From Hydractinia symbiolongicarpus (taxonomy: Eukaryota > Cnidaria > Hydrozoa > Anthoathecata > Hydractiniidae): DNA of 64,000 nt. Positions 11,933-24,400 of the stretch are shown one piece after another. A program made the position numbers and the translations under genes. The stretch is from the NCBI RefSeq assembly GCF_029227915.1, contig NC_079876.1, positions 21,826,001 through 21,890,000 on the forward strand, in the 5' to 3' direction. Position 1 is the stretch's first letter. Each line of letters begins with the position of its first letter. The notes beneath the pieces were generated by a model, which saw only the letters and a program-made list of their open reading frames with translations, was not told the origin of the DNA and made no database searches.

Positions 11933-14900
11933 TTGTTATATGGCCTGTTGCCGACTAATAAAAGCTTTACACGCAATTCACGTGGTTCCACGAGTCTGCG
12001 CAGGTTACCATCGGTCTATTCCTACCACTCTCAATGGACTACGTCGTCTGAACTCATTTTCCATAGCGCCATGGTCTTGCAACACAGGAAAATACGTGTA
12101 GAGGCCGCTGAAGATTGTTATATGGTCTGTTGCCGCCTAATAAAGGCTTTACACGTAATTCACGTGGTTCGACGTGTCTGCGCAGGTTACCATCGGTCTA
12201 TTCCTACCACTCTCAATGGAATACGACGTCTCAAGACGCTTTCCATCGCGCCATGGTCTTACAGCACAGTGAACTACGTGTAGAGGCCTCTAAGGGCTGT
12301 TATATCACCTTTTACCACATAATAAAAGCCTTACCCGTAAATCACGTGGTTCCACGTACTTCCGCAGGTTAACATCGGTCTATTCCTCCTACACTCAATG
12401 GACTACGACGTCTCAAGTCCTTTTCCATCGTCCCATGATCTTACAACGCAGTGAACTACGTGTAGAGGCCTCTAAAGATTGTTATATGGCCTGTTGCCGC
12501 CTAATAAAGGCTTTACACGTAATTCACGTGCTTCGATGTGTCTGCGCAGGTAACCATCGGTCTATTCCTACCACTTTCAATGGACTACGACGTCTCAAGT
12601 TGTTTTCCATCACGCCATGGTCTCACAACACAGTGAACTACCTGTAGAGGCCTCTAAGGCCTGTTGTATGACCTTTTACTACTTAATAAAAGCATTACAC
12701 GTAAATCACGTGGTTCCACGTGCCTGCGCAGGTTAGCATCGGTCTATTCCTTCTACACTCACTGGACTACGACGTTTCAAGTCCTTTTCCATCGTCCCAT
12801 GATCTTACAACGCAGTGAACTACGTGTAGAGGCCTCTAAAGATTGTTATATGGCCTGTTGCCGCCTAATAAAGGCTTTACACGTAATTCACGTGCTTCGA
12901 CGTGTCTTAGCAAGTTACCATCGGTCTATTCCTTCCACTCCCAATGAACTACGACGTCTCAAGACGATTTCTAGCGCGCCATGGTCTTACAACATAGTGA
13001 ACTACGTGTAGAGGCCTCTAAGGGCTGTTATATGACCTTTTACCACCTAACAAAGGTCCTACACGTAAATCACGTGGTTCCACGTACTTCCGCAGGTTAA
13101 CATCGGTCTATTCCTTCTACACTCAATGGACTACGACGTCTCAAGTCCTTTTCCATCGTCCCATGATCTTACAACGCAGTGAACTACGTGTAGAGGCCTC
13201 TAAAGTTAGTTATATGGCCTGTTGCCACCTAATAAAGGCTTTACACGTAATTCACGTGCTTCGACGTGTCTGCGCATGTCACCATCGGTCTATTCCTACC
13301 ACTCTCAATGGACTACGACGTCTCAAGTTGTTTTCCATCACGCCTACCACTCTCAATGGAATACGACGTCTCAAGTTGTTTTCCATCACGCCATGGTCTC
13401 ACAACACAGTGAACTACCTGTAGAGGCCTCTAAGGCCTGTTCTATGACCTTTTACTACCTAATAAAAGCATTACACGTAAATCACATGGTTCTACGTACT
13501 TCCGCAGGTTAACATCGGTCTATACCTCCTACACTCAATGGACTACGACGTCTCAAGTCCTTTTCCATCGTCCCATGATCTTACAACGCAGTGAACTACG
13601 TGTAGAGGCCTCTAAAGATTGTTATAAGGCCTGTTGCCGCCTAATAAAGGCTTTACACGTAATTCACATGCTTCGACGTGTCTTAGCAAGTTACCATCGG
13701 TCTATTCCTTCCACTCCAAATGAACTACGACGTCTCAAGACGATTTCTAGCGCGCCATGGTCTTACAACATAGTGAACTACGTGTAGAGGCCTCTAAGGG
13801 CTGGTATATGACCTTTTACCACCTAACAAAGGTCCTACACGTAAATCACGTGGTTCCACGTACTTCCGCAGCTTAACATCGGTCTATTCCTTCTACACTC
13901 AATGGACTACGACGTCTCAAGTCCTTTTCCATCGTCCCATGATCTTACAACGCAGTGAACTACGTGTAGAGGCCTCTAAAGTTAGTTATATGGCCTGTTG
14001 CCGCCTAATAAAGGCTTTACACGTAATTCACGTGCTTCGACGTGTCTGCGCATGTAACCATCGGTCTATTCCTACCACTCTCAATGGACTACGACGTCTC
14101 AAGTTGTTTTCCATCACGCCATGGTCTCACAACACAGTGAACTACCTGTAGAGGCCTCTAAGCCTGTTATACGACCTTTTACCACATAATAAAAGCCTTA
14201 CCCGTAAATCACGTGGTTCCACGTACTTCCGCAGGTTAACATCGGTCTATTCCTCCTACACTCAATGGACTACGACGTCTCAAGTCCTTTTCCATCGTCC
14301 CATGATCTTACAACGCAGTGAACTACGTGTAGAGGCCTCTAAAGATTGTTATATGGCCTGTTGCCGCCTAATAAAGGCTTTACACGTAATTCACGTGCTT
14401 CGATGTGTCTTAGCAAGTTACCATCGGTCTATTCCTTCCACTCCCAATGAACTACGACGTCTCAAGACGATTTCTAGCACGCCATGGTCTTACAACATAG
14501 TGAACTACGTGTAGAGGCCTCTAAGGGCTGTTATATGACCTTTTTCCACCTAACAAAGGTCCTACACGTAAATCACGTGGTTCCACGTACTTCCGCAGGT
14601 TAACATCGGTCTATTCCTTCTACACTCAATGGACTACGACGTCTCAAGTCCTTTTCCATCGTCCCATGATCTTACAACGCAGTGAACTACGTGTAGAGGC
14701 CTCTAAAGTTAGTTATATGGCCTGTTGCCGCCTAATAAAGGCTTTACACGTAATTCACGTGCTTCGACGTGTCTGCGCATGTAACCATCGGTCTATTCCT
14801 ACCACTCTCAATGGACTACGACGTCTCAAGTTGTTTTCCATCACGCCATGGTCTCACAACACAGTGAACTACCTGTAGAGGCCTCTAAGGCCTGTTATAT

Positions 14901-15254
14901 GACCTTTTACCACCTAATAAAAGCCTTACACGTAAATCACGTGGTTCCACGTGCCTGCGCAGGTTAGCATCGGTCTATTCCTTCTACACTCACTGGACTA
15001 CGACGTTTCAAGTCGTTTTCCATCGCGCCATGGTCTTACAACACTGTAAACTACGTGTAGAGGCTTCTAAAGACTGTTAGATGGCCTTTTGACGTCTAGT
15101 AAAGGCTTTAAACGTAAATCACGTGGTTCCACGTGCCTGCGCAGTTTATCATCGGTACAGTCCTTCCACTCTCAATGGAGTAAGACGTCTCAAGTTGTTT
15201 TCCATCCCGCCATTGTTTACAACTCAGTCAACTACGTGTAGAGGCCTCTAAAGA
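11933..15254. repeat. Domain A higher-order unit 5 (18 monomers, 3,322 bp)
   Basis: This is the fullest version shared by neighbouring units: 18 monomers plus the 48-bp duplication minus 2 bases. Landmarks recur in unit 6 at +3,322 (12435 to 15757, 13163 to 16485, 13939 to 17261). A private one-base deletion in CTCTAAGCCTG at 14161 is found again at 17483, so it was copied with the unit. Confidence 0.82.
13295..13390. repeat. 48-bp internal duplication, copy 4
   Basis: The 230-bp monomer recurs 3,323 bases after copy 3 (18 monomers plus 48 minus 1). A private change lies just upstream (GCATGTCACC instead of GCATGTAACC). Confidence 0.95.
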
Positions 15255-17848
15255 TTGTTATATGGCCTGTTGCCGACTAATAAAAGCTTTACACGCAATT
15301 CACGTGGTTCCACGAGTCTGCGCAGGTTACCATCGGTCTATTCCTACCACTCTCAATGGACTACGTCGTCTGAACTCATTTTCCATAGCGCCATGGTCTT
15401 GCAACACAGGAAAATACGTGTAGAGGCCGCTGAAGATTGTTATATGGTCTGTTGCCGCCTAATAAAGGCTTTACACGTAATTCACGTGGTTCAACGTGTC
15501 TGCGCAGGTTACCATCGGTCTATTCCTACCACTCTCAATGGAATACGACGTCTCAAGACGCTTTCCATCGCGCCATGGTCTTACAGCACAGTGAACTACG
15601 TGTAGAGGCCTCTAAGGGCTGTTATATGACCTTTTACCACATAATAAAAGCCTTACCCGTAAATCACGTGGTTCCACGTACTTCCGCAGGTTAACAGCGG
15701 TCTATTCCTCCTACACTCAATGGACTACGACGTCTCAAGTCCTTTTCCATCGTCCCATGATCTTACAACGCAGTGAACTACGTGTAGAGGCCTCTAAAGA
15801 TTGTTATATGGCCTGTTGCCGCCTAATAAAGGCTTTACACGTAATTCACGTGCTTCGATGTGTCTGCGCAGGTAACCATCGGTCTATTCCTACCACTTTC
15901 AATGGACTACGACGTCTCAAGTTGTTTTCCATCACGCCATGGTCTCACAACACAGTGAACTACCTGTAGAGGCCTCTAAGGCCTGTTGTATGACCTTTTA
16001 CTACTTAATAAAAGCATTACACGTAAATCACGTGGTTCCACGTGCCTGCGCAGGTTAGCATCGGTCTATTCCTTCTACACTCACTGGACTACGACGTTTC
16101 AAGTCCTTTTCCATCGTCCCATGATCTTACAACGCAGTGAACTACGTGTAGAGGCCTCTAAAGATTGTTATATGGCCTGTTGCCGCCTAATAAAGGCTTT
16201 ACACGTAATTCACGTGCTTCGACGTGTCTTAGCAAGTTACCATCGGTCTATTCCTTCCACTCCCAATGAACTACGACGTCTCAAGACGATTTCTAGCGCG
16301 CCATGGTCTTACAACATAGTGAACTACGTGTAGAGGCCTCTAAGGGCTGTTATATGACCTTTTACCACCTAACAAAGGTCCTACACGTAAATCACGTGGT
16401 TCCACGTACTTCCGCAGGTTAACATCGGTCTATTCCTTCTACACTCAATGGACTACGACGTCTCAAGTCCTTTTCCATCGTCCCATGATCTTACAACGCA
16501 GTGAACTACGTGTAGAGGCCTCTAAAGTTAGTTATATGGCCTGTTGCCACCTAATAAAGGCTTTACACGTAATTCACGTGCTTCGACGTGTCTGCGCATG
16601 TAACCATCGGTCTATTCCTACCACTCTCAATGGACTACGACGTCTCAAGTTGTTTTCCATCACGCCTACCACTCTCAATGGAATACGACGTCTCAAGTTG
16701 TTTTCCATCACGCCATGGTCTCACAACACAGTGAACTACCTGTAGAGGCCTCTAAGGCCTGTTCTATGACCTTTTACTACCTAATAAAAGCATTACACGT
16801 AAATCACATGGTTCTACGTACTTCCGCAGGTTAACATCGGTCTATACCTCCTACACTCAATGGACTACGACGTCTCAAGTCCTTTTCCATCGTCCCATGA
16901 TCTTACAACGCAGTGAACTACGTGTAGAGGCCTCTAAAGATTGTTATAAGGCCTGTTGCCGCCTAATAAAGGCTTTACACGTAATTCACATGCTTCGACG
17001 TGTCTTAGCAAGTTACCATCGGTCTATTCCTTTCACTCCAAATGAACTACGACGTCTCAAGACGATTTCTAGCGCGCCATGGTCTTACAACATAGTGAAC
17101 TACGTGTAGAGGCCTCTAAGGGCTGTTATATGACCTTTTACCACCTAACAAAGGTCCTACACGTAAATCACGTGGTTCCACGTACTTCCGCAGCTTAACA
17201 TCGGTCTATTCCTTCTACACTCAATGGACTACGACGTCTCAAGTCCTTTTCCATCGTCCCATGATCTTACAACGCAGTGAACTACGTGTAGAGGCCTCTA
17301 AAGTTAGTTATATGGCCTGTTGCCGCCTAATAAAGGCTTTACACGTAATTCACGTGCTTCGACGTGTCTGCGCATGTAACCATCGGTCTATTCCTACCAC
17401 TCTCAATGGACTACGACGTCTCAAGTTGTTTTCCATCACGCCATGGTCTCACAACACAGTGAACTACCTGTAGAGGCCTCTAAGCCTGTTATACGACCTT
17501 TTACCACATAATAAAAGCCTTACCCGTAAATCACGTGGTTCCACGTACTTCCGCAGGTTAACATCGGTCTATTCCTCCTACACTCAATGGACTACGACGT
17601 TTCAAGTCGTTTTCCATCGCGCCATGGTCTTACAACACTGTAAACTACGTGTAGAGGCTTCTAAAGACTGTTAGATGGCCTTTTGACGTCTAGTAAAGGC
17701 TTTTAACGTAAATCACGTGGTTCCACGTGCCTGCGCAGTTTATCATCGGTACAGTCCTTCCACTCTCAATGGAGTAAGACGTCTCAAGTTGTTTTCCATC
17801 CCGCCATTGTTTACAACTCAGTCAACTACGTGTAGAGGCCTCTAAAGA
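15255..17848. repeat. Domain A higher-order unit 6 (14 monomers, 2,594 bp)
   Basis: This copy of unit 5 has lost exactly four monomers (728 bases). The junction lies near 17590-17601: the left side reads CCTCCTACACTCAATGG, as in unit 5 near 14250, and the right side reads GACGTTTCAAGTCG, as in unit 5 near 15000. It falls at the same phase of the monomer on both sides, as expected for unequal exchange between aligned repeats. Confidence 0.8.
16617..16712. repeat. 48-bp internal duplication, copy 5
   Basis: The 230-bp monomer recurs 3,322 bases after copy 4, in the next 18-monomer period. It shares with copy 4 the downstream variant GCCTGTTCTATGACC, where other copies have GCCTGTTGTATGACC. Confidence 0.95.
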
Positions 17849-20800
17849 TTGTTATATGGCCTGTTGCCGACTAATAAAAGCTTTACACGCAATTCACGTG
17901 GTTCCACGAGTCTGCGCAGGTTACCATCGGTCTATTCCTACCACTCTCAATGGACTACGTCGTCTGAACTCATTTTCCATAGCGCCATGGTCTTACAGCA
18001 CAGTGAACTACGTGTAGAGGCCTCTAAGGGCTGTTATATCACCTTTTACCACATAATAAAAGCCTTACCCGTAAATCACGTGGTTCCACGTACTTCCGCA
18101 GGTTAACAGCGGTCTATTCCTCCTACACTCAATGGACTACGACGTCTCAAGTCCTTTTCCATCGTCCCATGATCTTACAACGCAGTGAACTACGTGTAGA
18201 GGCCTCTAAAGATTGTTATATGGCCTGTTGCCGCCTAATAAAGGCTTTACACGTAATTCACGTGCTTCGATGTGTCTGCGCAGGTAACCATCGGTCTATT
18301 CCTACCACTTTCAATGGACTACGACGTCTCAAGTTGTTTTCCATCACGCCATGGTCTCACAACACAGTGAACTACCTGTAGAGGCCTCTAAGGCCTGTTG
18401 TATGACCTTTTACTACTTAATAAAAGCATTACACGTAAATCACGTGGTTCCACGTGCCTGCGCAGGTTAGCATCGGTCTATTCCTTCTACACTCACTGGA
18501 CTACGACGTTTCAAGTCCTTTTCCATCGTCCCATGATCTTACAACGCAGTGAACTACGTGTAGAGGCCTCTAAAGATTGTTATATGGCCTGTTGCCGCCT
18601 AATAAAGGCTTTACACGTAATTCACGTGCTTCGACGTGTCTTAGCAAGTTACCATCGGTCTATTCCTTCCACTCCCAATGAACTACGACGTCTCAAGACG
18701 ATTTCTAGCGCGCCATGGTCTTACAACATAGTGAACTACGTGTAGAGGCCTCTAAGGGCTGTTATATGACCTTTTACCACCTAACAAAGGTCCTACACGT
18801 AAATCACGTGGTTCCACGTACTTCCGCAGGTTAACATCGGTCTATTCCTTCTACACTCAATGGACTACGACGTCTCAAGTCCTTTTCCATCGTCCCATGA
18901 TCTTACAACGCAGTGAACTACGTGTAGAGGCCTCTAAAGTTAGTTATATGGCCTGTTGCCACCTAATAAAGGCTTTACACGTAATTCACGTGCTTCGACG
19001 TGTCTGCGCATGTAACCATCGGTCTATTCCTACCACTCTCAATGGACTACGACGTCTCAAGTTGTTTTCCATCACGCCTACCACTCTCAATGGAATACGA
19101 CGTCTCAAGTTGTTTTCCATCACGCCATGGTCTCACAACACAGTGAACTACCTGTAGAGGCCTCTAAGGCCTGTTGTATGACCTTTTACTACCTAATAAA
19201 AGCATTACACGTAAATCACATGGTTCTACGTACTTCCGCAGGTTAACATCGGTCTATACCTCCTACACTCAATGGACTACGACGTCTCAAGTCCTTTTCC
19301 ATCGTCCCATGATCTTACAACGCAGTGAACTACGTGTAGAGGCCTCTAAAGATTGTTATAAGGCCTGTTGCCGCCTAATAAAGGCTTTACACGTAATTCA
19401 CGTGCTTCGACGTGTCTTAGCAAGTTACCATCGGTCTATTCCTTCCACTCCAAATGAACTACGACGTCTCAAGACGATTTCTAGCGCGCCATGGTCTTAC
19501 AACATAGTGAACTACGTGTAGAGGCCTCTAAGGGCTGTTATATGACCTTTTACCACCTAACAAAGGTCCTACACGTAAATCACGTGGTTCCACGTACTTC
19601 CGCAGCTTAACATCGGTCTATTCCTTCTACACTCAATGGACTACGACGTCTCAAGTCCTTTTCCATCGTCCCATGATCTTACAACGCAGTGAACTACGTG
19701 TAGAGGCCTCTAAAGTTAGTTATATGGCCTGTTGCCGCCTAATAAAGGCTTTACACGTAATTCACGTGCTTCGACGTGTCTGCGCATGTAACCATCGGTC
19801 TATTCCTACCACTCTCAATGGACTACGACGTCTCAAGTTGTTTTCCATCACGCCATGGTCTCACAACACAGTGAACTACCTGTAGAGGCCTCTAAGGCCT
19901 GTTATACGACCTTTTACCACCTAATAAAAGCCTTACACGTAAATCACGTGGTTCCACGTGCCTGCGCAGGTTAGCATCGGTCTATTCCTTCTACACTCAC
20001 TGGACTACGACGTTTCAAGTCGTTTTCCATCGCGCCATGGTTTTACAACGCGGTGAAATACGTGTAAAGGCTTATAAGGACTGTTATATGGCCTTTTGCC
20101 GCCTAATAAAGGCTTTACACCTAAAACACGTGGTTCGACGTGTCTGCGCAGGTTAGCATCGGTCTATTCCTTCTACACTCACTGGACTACGACGTTTCAA
20201 GTCGCTTTCCATCGCGCCATGGTCTTACAACACTGTGAACTACGTATAAAGGCTTCTGAAGACTGTAAAATGACATTCTGACGCCTAATAAAGGGTTTAC
20301 ACGTAAATCACGTGCTTCGACGTGTCTTAGCAAGTTACCATCGGTCTATTCCTTCCACTCCCAATGAACTACGACGTCTCAAGACGATTTCTAGCGCGCC
20401 ATGGTCTTACAACATAGTGAACTACGTGTAGAGGCCTCTAAGGGCTGTTATATGACCTTTTACCACCTAACAAAGGTCCTACACGTAAATCACGTGGTTC
20501 TACGTACTTCCGCAGGTTAACATCGGTCTATACCTCCTACACTCAATGGACTACGACGTCTCAAGTCCTTTTCCATCGTCCCATGATCTTACAACGCAGT
20601 GAACTACGTGTAGAGGCCTCTAAAGATTGTTATAAGGCCTGTTGCCGCCTAATAAAGGCTTTACACGTAATTCACGTGCTTCGACGTGTCTTAGCAAGTT
20701 ACCATCGGTCTATTCCTTCCACTCCAAATGAACTACGACGTCTCAAGACGATTTCTAGCGCGCCATGGTCTTACAACATAGTGAACTACGTGTAGAGGCC

Positions 20801-21900
20801 TCTAAGGGCTGTTATATGACCTTTTACCACCTAACAAAGGTCCTACACGTAAATCACGTGGTTCCACGTACTTCCGCAGCTTAACATCGGTCTATTCCTT
20901 CTACACTCAATGGACTACGACGTCTCAAGTCCTTTTCCATCGTCCCATGATCTTACAACGCAGTGAACTACGTGTAGAGGCCTCTAAAGTTAGTTATATG
21001 GCCTGTTGCCGCCTAATAAAGGCTTTACACGTATTTCACGTGCTTCGACGTGTCTGCGCATGTAACCAACGGTCTATTCCTACCACTCTCAATGGACTAC
21101 GACGTCTCAAGTTGTTTTCCATCACGCCATGGTCTCACAACACAGTGAACTACCTGTAGAGGCCTCTAAGGCCTGTTATACGACCTTTTACCACCTAATA
21201 AAAGCCTTACACGTAAATCACGTGGTTCCACGTGCCTGCGCAGGTTAGCATCGGTCTATTCCTTCTACACTCACTGGACTACGACGTTTCAAGTCGTTTT
21301 CCATCGCGCCATGGTTTTACAACGCGGTGAAATACGTGTAAAGGCTTATAAGGACTGTTATATGGCCTTTTGCCGCCTAATAAAGGCTTTACACCTAAAA
21401 CACGTGGTTCGACGTGTCTGCGCAGGTTAGCATCGGTCTATTCCTTCTACACTCACTGGACTACGACGTTTCAAGTCGCTTTCCATCGCGCCATGGTCTT
21501 ACAACACTGTGAACTACGTGTAAAGGCTTCTGAAGACTGTAAAATGACATTCTGACGCCTAATAAAGGGTTTACACGTAAATCACGTGTTTCCACGTGCC
21601 TGAGCAGGTTAACATCGGTCTATTCCTTCTACACTCAATGGACTACGACGTCTGAACTTATTTTCCATCGCGCCATGGTCTTACAGCACAGTGAACTACG
21701 TGTAGAGGCCTCTAAGGGCTATTATATGACCTTTTATCTCCTAATACAAGCCTTACACGTAAATCACGTGGTTCTACGTACTTCCGCAGGTTAACATCGG
21801 TCTATACCTCCTACACTCAATGGACTACGACGTCTCAAGTCCTTTTCCATCGTCCCATGATCTTACAACGCAGTGAACTACGTGTAGAGGCCTCTAAAGA
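17849..21900. repeat. Domain A higher-order unit 7 (22 monomers, 4,052 bp)
   Basis: This is the longest complete unit, 22 monomers plus 48 bp. Its first monomer is a hybrid of the first and second monomers of unit 6, missing one period (junction near 17985-17995). It contains a seven-monomer internal repeat: the monomer reading GACATTCTGACGCC near 20.28 kb recurs at 21.55 kb, 1,274 bases (7 x 182) later. Confidence 0.75.
19029..19124. repeat. 48-bp internal duplication, copy 6
   Basis: The 230-bp monomer recurs 2,412 bases after copy 5. Its downstream neighbours match those of copy 2 at an offset of 11,653 bases. Confidence 0.95.
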
Positions 21901-24400
21901 TTGTTATATGGCCTGTTGCCGACTAATAAAAGCTTTACACGCAATTCACGTGGTTCCACGAGTCTGCGCAGGTTACCATCGGTCTATTCCTTCTACACTC
22001 ACTGGACTACGACGTTTCAAGTCCTTTTCCATCGTCCCATGATCTTACAACGCAGTGAACTACGTGTAGAGGCCTCTAAAGATTGTTATATGGCCTGTTG
22101 CCGCCTAATAAAGGCTTTACACGTAATTCACGTGCTTCGACGTGTCTTAGCAAGTTACCATCGGTCTATTCCTTCCACTCCCAATGAACTACGATGTCTC
22201 AAGACGATTTCTAGCGCGCCATGGTCTTACAACATAGTGAACTACGTGTAGAGGCCTCTAAGGGCTGTTATATGACCTTTTACCACCTAACAAAGGTCCT
22301 ACACGTAAATCACGTGGTTCCACGTACTTCCGCAGGTTAACATCGGTCTATTCCTTCTACACTCAATGGACTACGACGTCTCAAGTCCTTTTCCATCGTC
22401 CCATGATCTTACAACGCAGTGAACTACGTGTAGAGGCCTCTAAAGTTAGTTATATGGCCTGTTGCCACCTAATAAAGGCTTTACACGTAATTCACGTGCT
22501 TCGACGTGTCTGCGCATGTAACCATCGGTCTATTCCTACCACTCTCAATGGACTACGACGTCTCAAGTTGTTTTCCATCACGCCTACCACTCTCAATGGA
22601 ATACGACGTCTCAAGTTGTTTTCCATCACGCCATGGTCTCACAACACAGTGAACTACCTGTAGAGGCCTCTAAGGCCTGTTGTATGACCTTTTACTACCT
22701 AATAAAAGCATTACACGTAAATCACATGGTTCTACGTACTTCCGCAGGTTAACATCGGTCTATACCTCCTACACTCAATGGACTACGACGTCTCAAGTCC
22801 TTTTCCATCGTCCCATGATCTTACAACGCAGTGAACTACGTGTAGAGGCCTCTAAAGATTGTTATAAGGCCTGTTGCCGCCTAATAAAGGCTTTACACGT
22901 AATTCACGTGCTTCGACGTGTCTTAGCAAGTTACCATCGGTCTATTCCTTCCACTCCCAATGAACTACGACGTCTCAAGACGATTTCTAGCGCGCCATGG
23001 TCTTACAACATAGTGAACTACGTGTAGAGGCCTCTAAGGGCTGTTATATGACCTTTTACCACCTAACAAAGGTCCTACACGTAAATCACGTGGTTCCACG
23101 TACTTCCGCAGCTTAACATCGGTCTATTCCTTCTACACTCAATGGACTACGACGTCTCAAGTCCTTTTCCATCGTCCCATAATCTTACAACGCAGTGAAC
23201 TACGTGTAGAGGCCTCTAAAGTTAGTTATATGGCCTGTTGCCGCCTAATAAAGGCTTTACACGTAATTCACGTGCTTCGACGTGTCTGCGCATGTAACCA
23301 TCGGTCTATTCCTACCACTCTCAATGGACTACGACGTCTCAAGTTGTTTTCCATCACGCCATGGTCTCACAACACAGTGAACTACCTGTAGAGGCCTCTA
23401 AGGCCTGTTATACGACCTTTTACCACCTAATAAAAGCCTTACACGTAAATCACGTGGTTCCACGTGCCTGCGCAGGTTAGCATCGGTCTATTCCTTCTAC
23501 ACTCACTGGACTACGACGTTTCAAGTCGTTTTCCATCGCGCCATGGTTTTACAACGCGGTGAAATACGTGTAAAGGCTTATAAGGACTGTTATATGGCCT
23601 TTTGCCGCCTAATAAAGGCTTTACACCTAAAACACGTGGTTCGACGTGTCTGCGCAGGTTAGCATCGGTCTATTCCTTCTACACTCACTGGACTACGACG
23701 TTTCAGGTCGCTTTCCATCGCGCCATGGTCTTACAACACTGTGAACTACGTGTAAAGGCTTCTGAAGACTGTAAAATGACATTCTGACGCCTAATAAAGG
23801 GTTTACACGTAAATCACGTGTTTCCACGTGCCTGAGCAGGTTAACATCGGTCTATTCCTTCTACACTCAATGGACTACGACGTCTGAACTTATTTTCCAT
23901 CGCGCCATGGTCTTACAGCACAGTGAACTACGTGTAGAGGCCTCTAAGGGCTATTATATGACCTTTTATCTCCTAATACAAGCCTTACACGTAAATCACG
24001 TGGTTCTACGTACTTCCGCAGGTTAACATCGGTCTATACCTCCTACACTCAATGGACTACGACCTCTCAAGTCCTTTTCCATCGTCCCATGATCTTACAA
24101 CGCAGTGAACTACGTGTAGAGGCCTCTAAAGTTAGTTATATGGCCTGTTGCCGCCTAATAAAGGCTTTACACGTAATTCACGTGCTTCGACGTGTCTGCG
24201 CATGTAACCATCGGTCTATTCCTACCACTCTCAATGAACTACGACGTCTCAAGTTGTTTTCCATCACGCCATGGTCTCACAACACAGTGAACTACCTGTA
24301 GAGGCCTCTAAGGCCTGTTATACGACCTTTTACCACCTAATAAAAGCCTTACACGTAAATCACGTGGTTCCACGTGCCTGCGCAGGTTAGCATCGGTCTA
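21901..24400. repeat. Domain A higher-order unit 8 (partial)
   Basis: The first monomer is a hybrid of the usual unit-start monomer and the TTCTACACTCACTGG type, with the junction near 21985. The 48-bp duplication lies at 22535-22630. After the GACATTCTGACGCC monomer near 23.79 kb the order departs from the earlier units and leads into the mixed region. The right limit is approximate. Confidence 0.65.
22535..22630. repeat. 48-bp internal duplication, copy 7
   Basis: The 230-bp monomer recurs 3,506 bases after copy 6, exactly 19 monomers plus 48. Confidence 0.95.

Larger units (their letters stand above)
1..24400. repeat. Domain A: higher-order repeats marked by a 48-bp-insert monomer
   Basis: This part consists of related higher-order units of 14 to 22 monomers. 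Diagnostic monomers are one with a 48-bp internal duplication, one with TCTTAGCAAGTT and CACTCCCAATGAACT, one with GTCCCATGATCTTACAACG, and a divergent monomer reading CTTTTGACGTCTAG with ATCATCGGTACAG. The 18-bp and 39-bp deletions typical of the right-hand part are absent. Copies of 7.24-8.64 kb and 18.90-20.29 kb match at a constant offset of 11,653 bases, so blocks larger than the basic unit have also been copied. The right limit is approximate. Confidence 0.85.
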
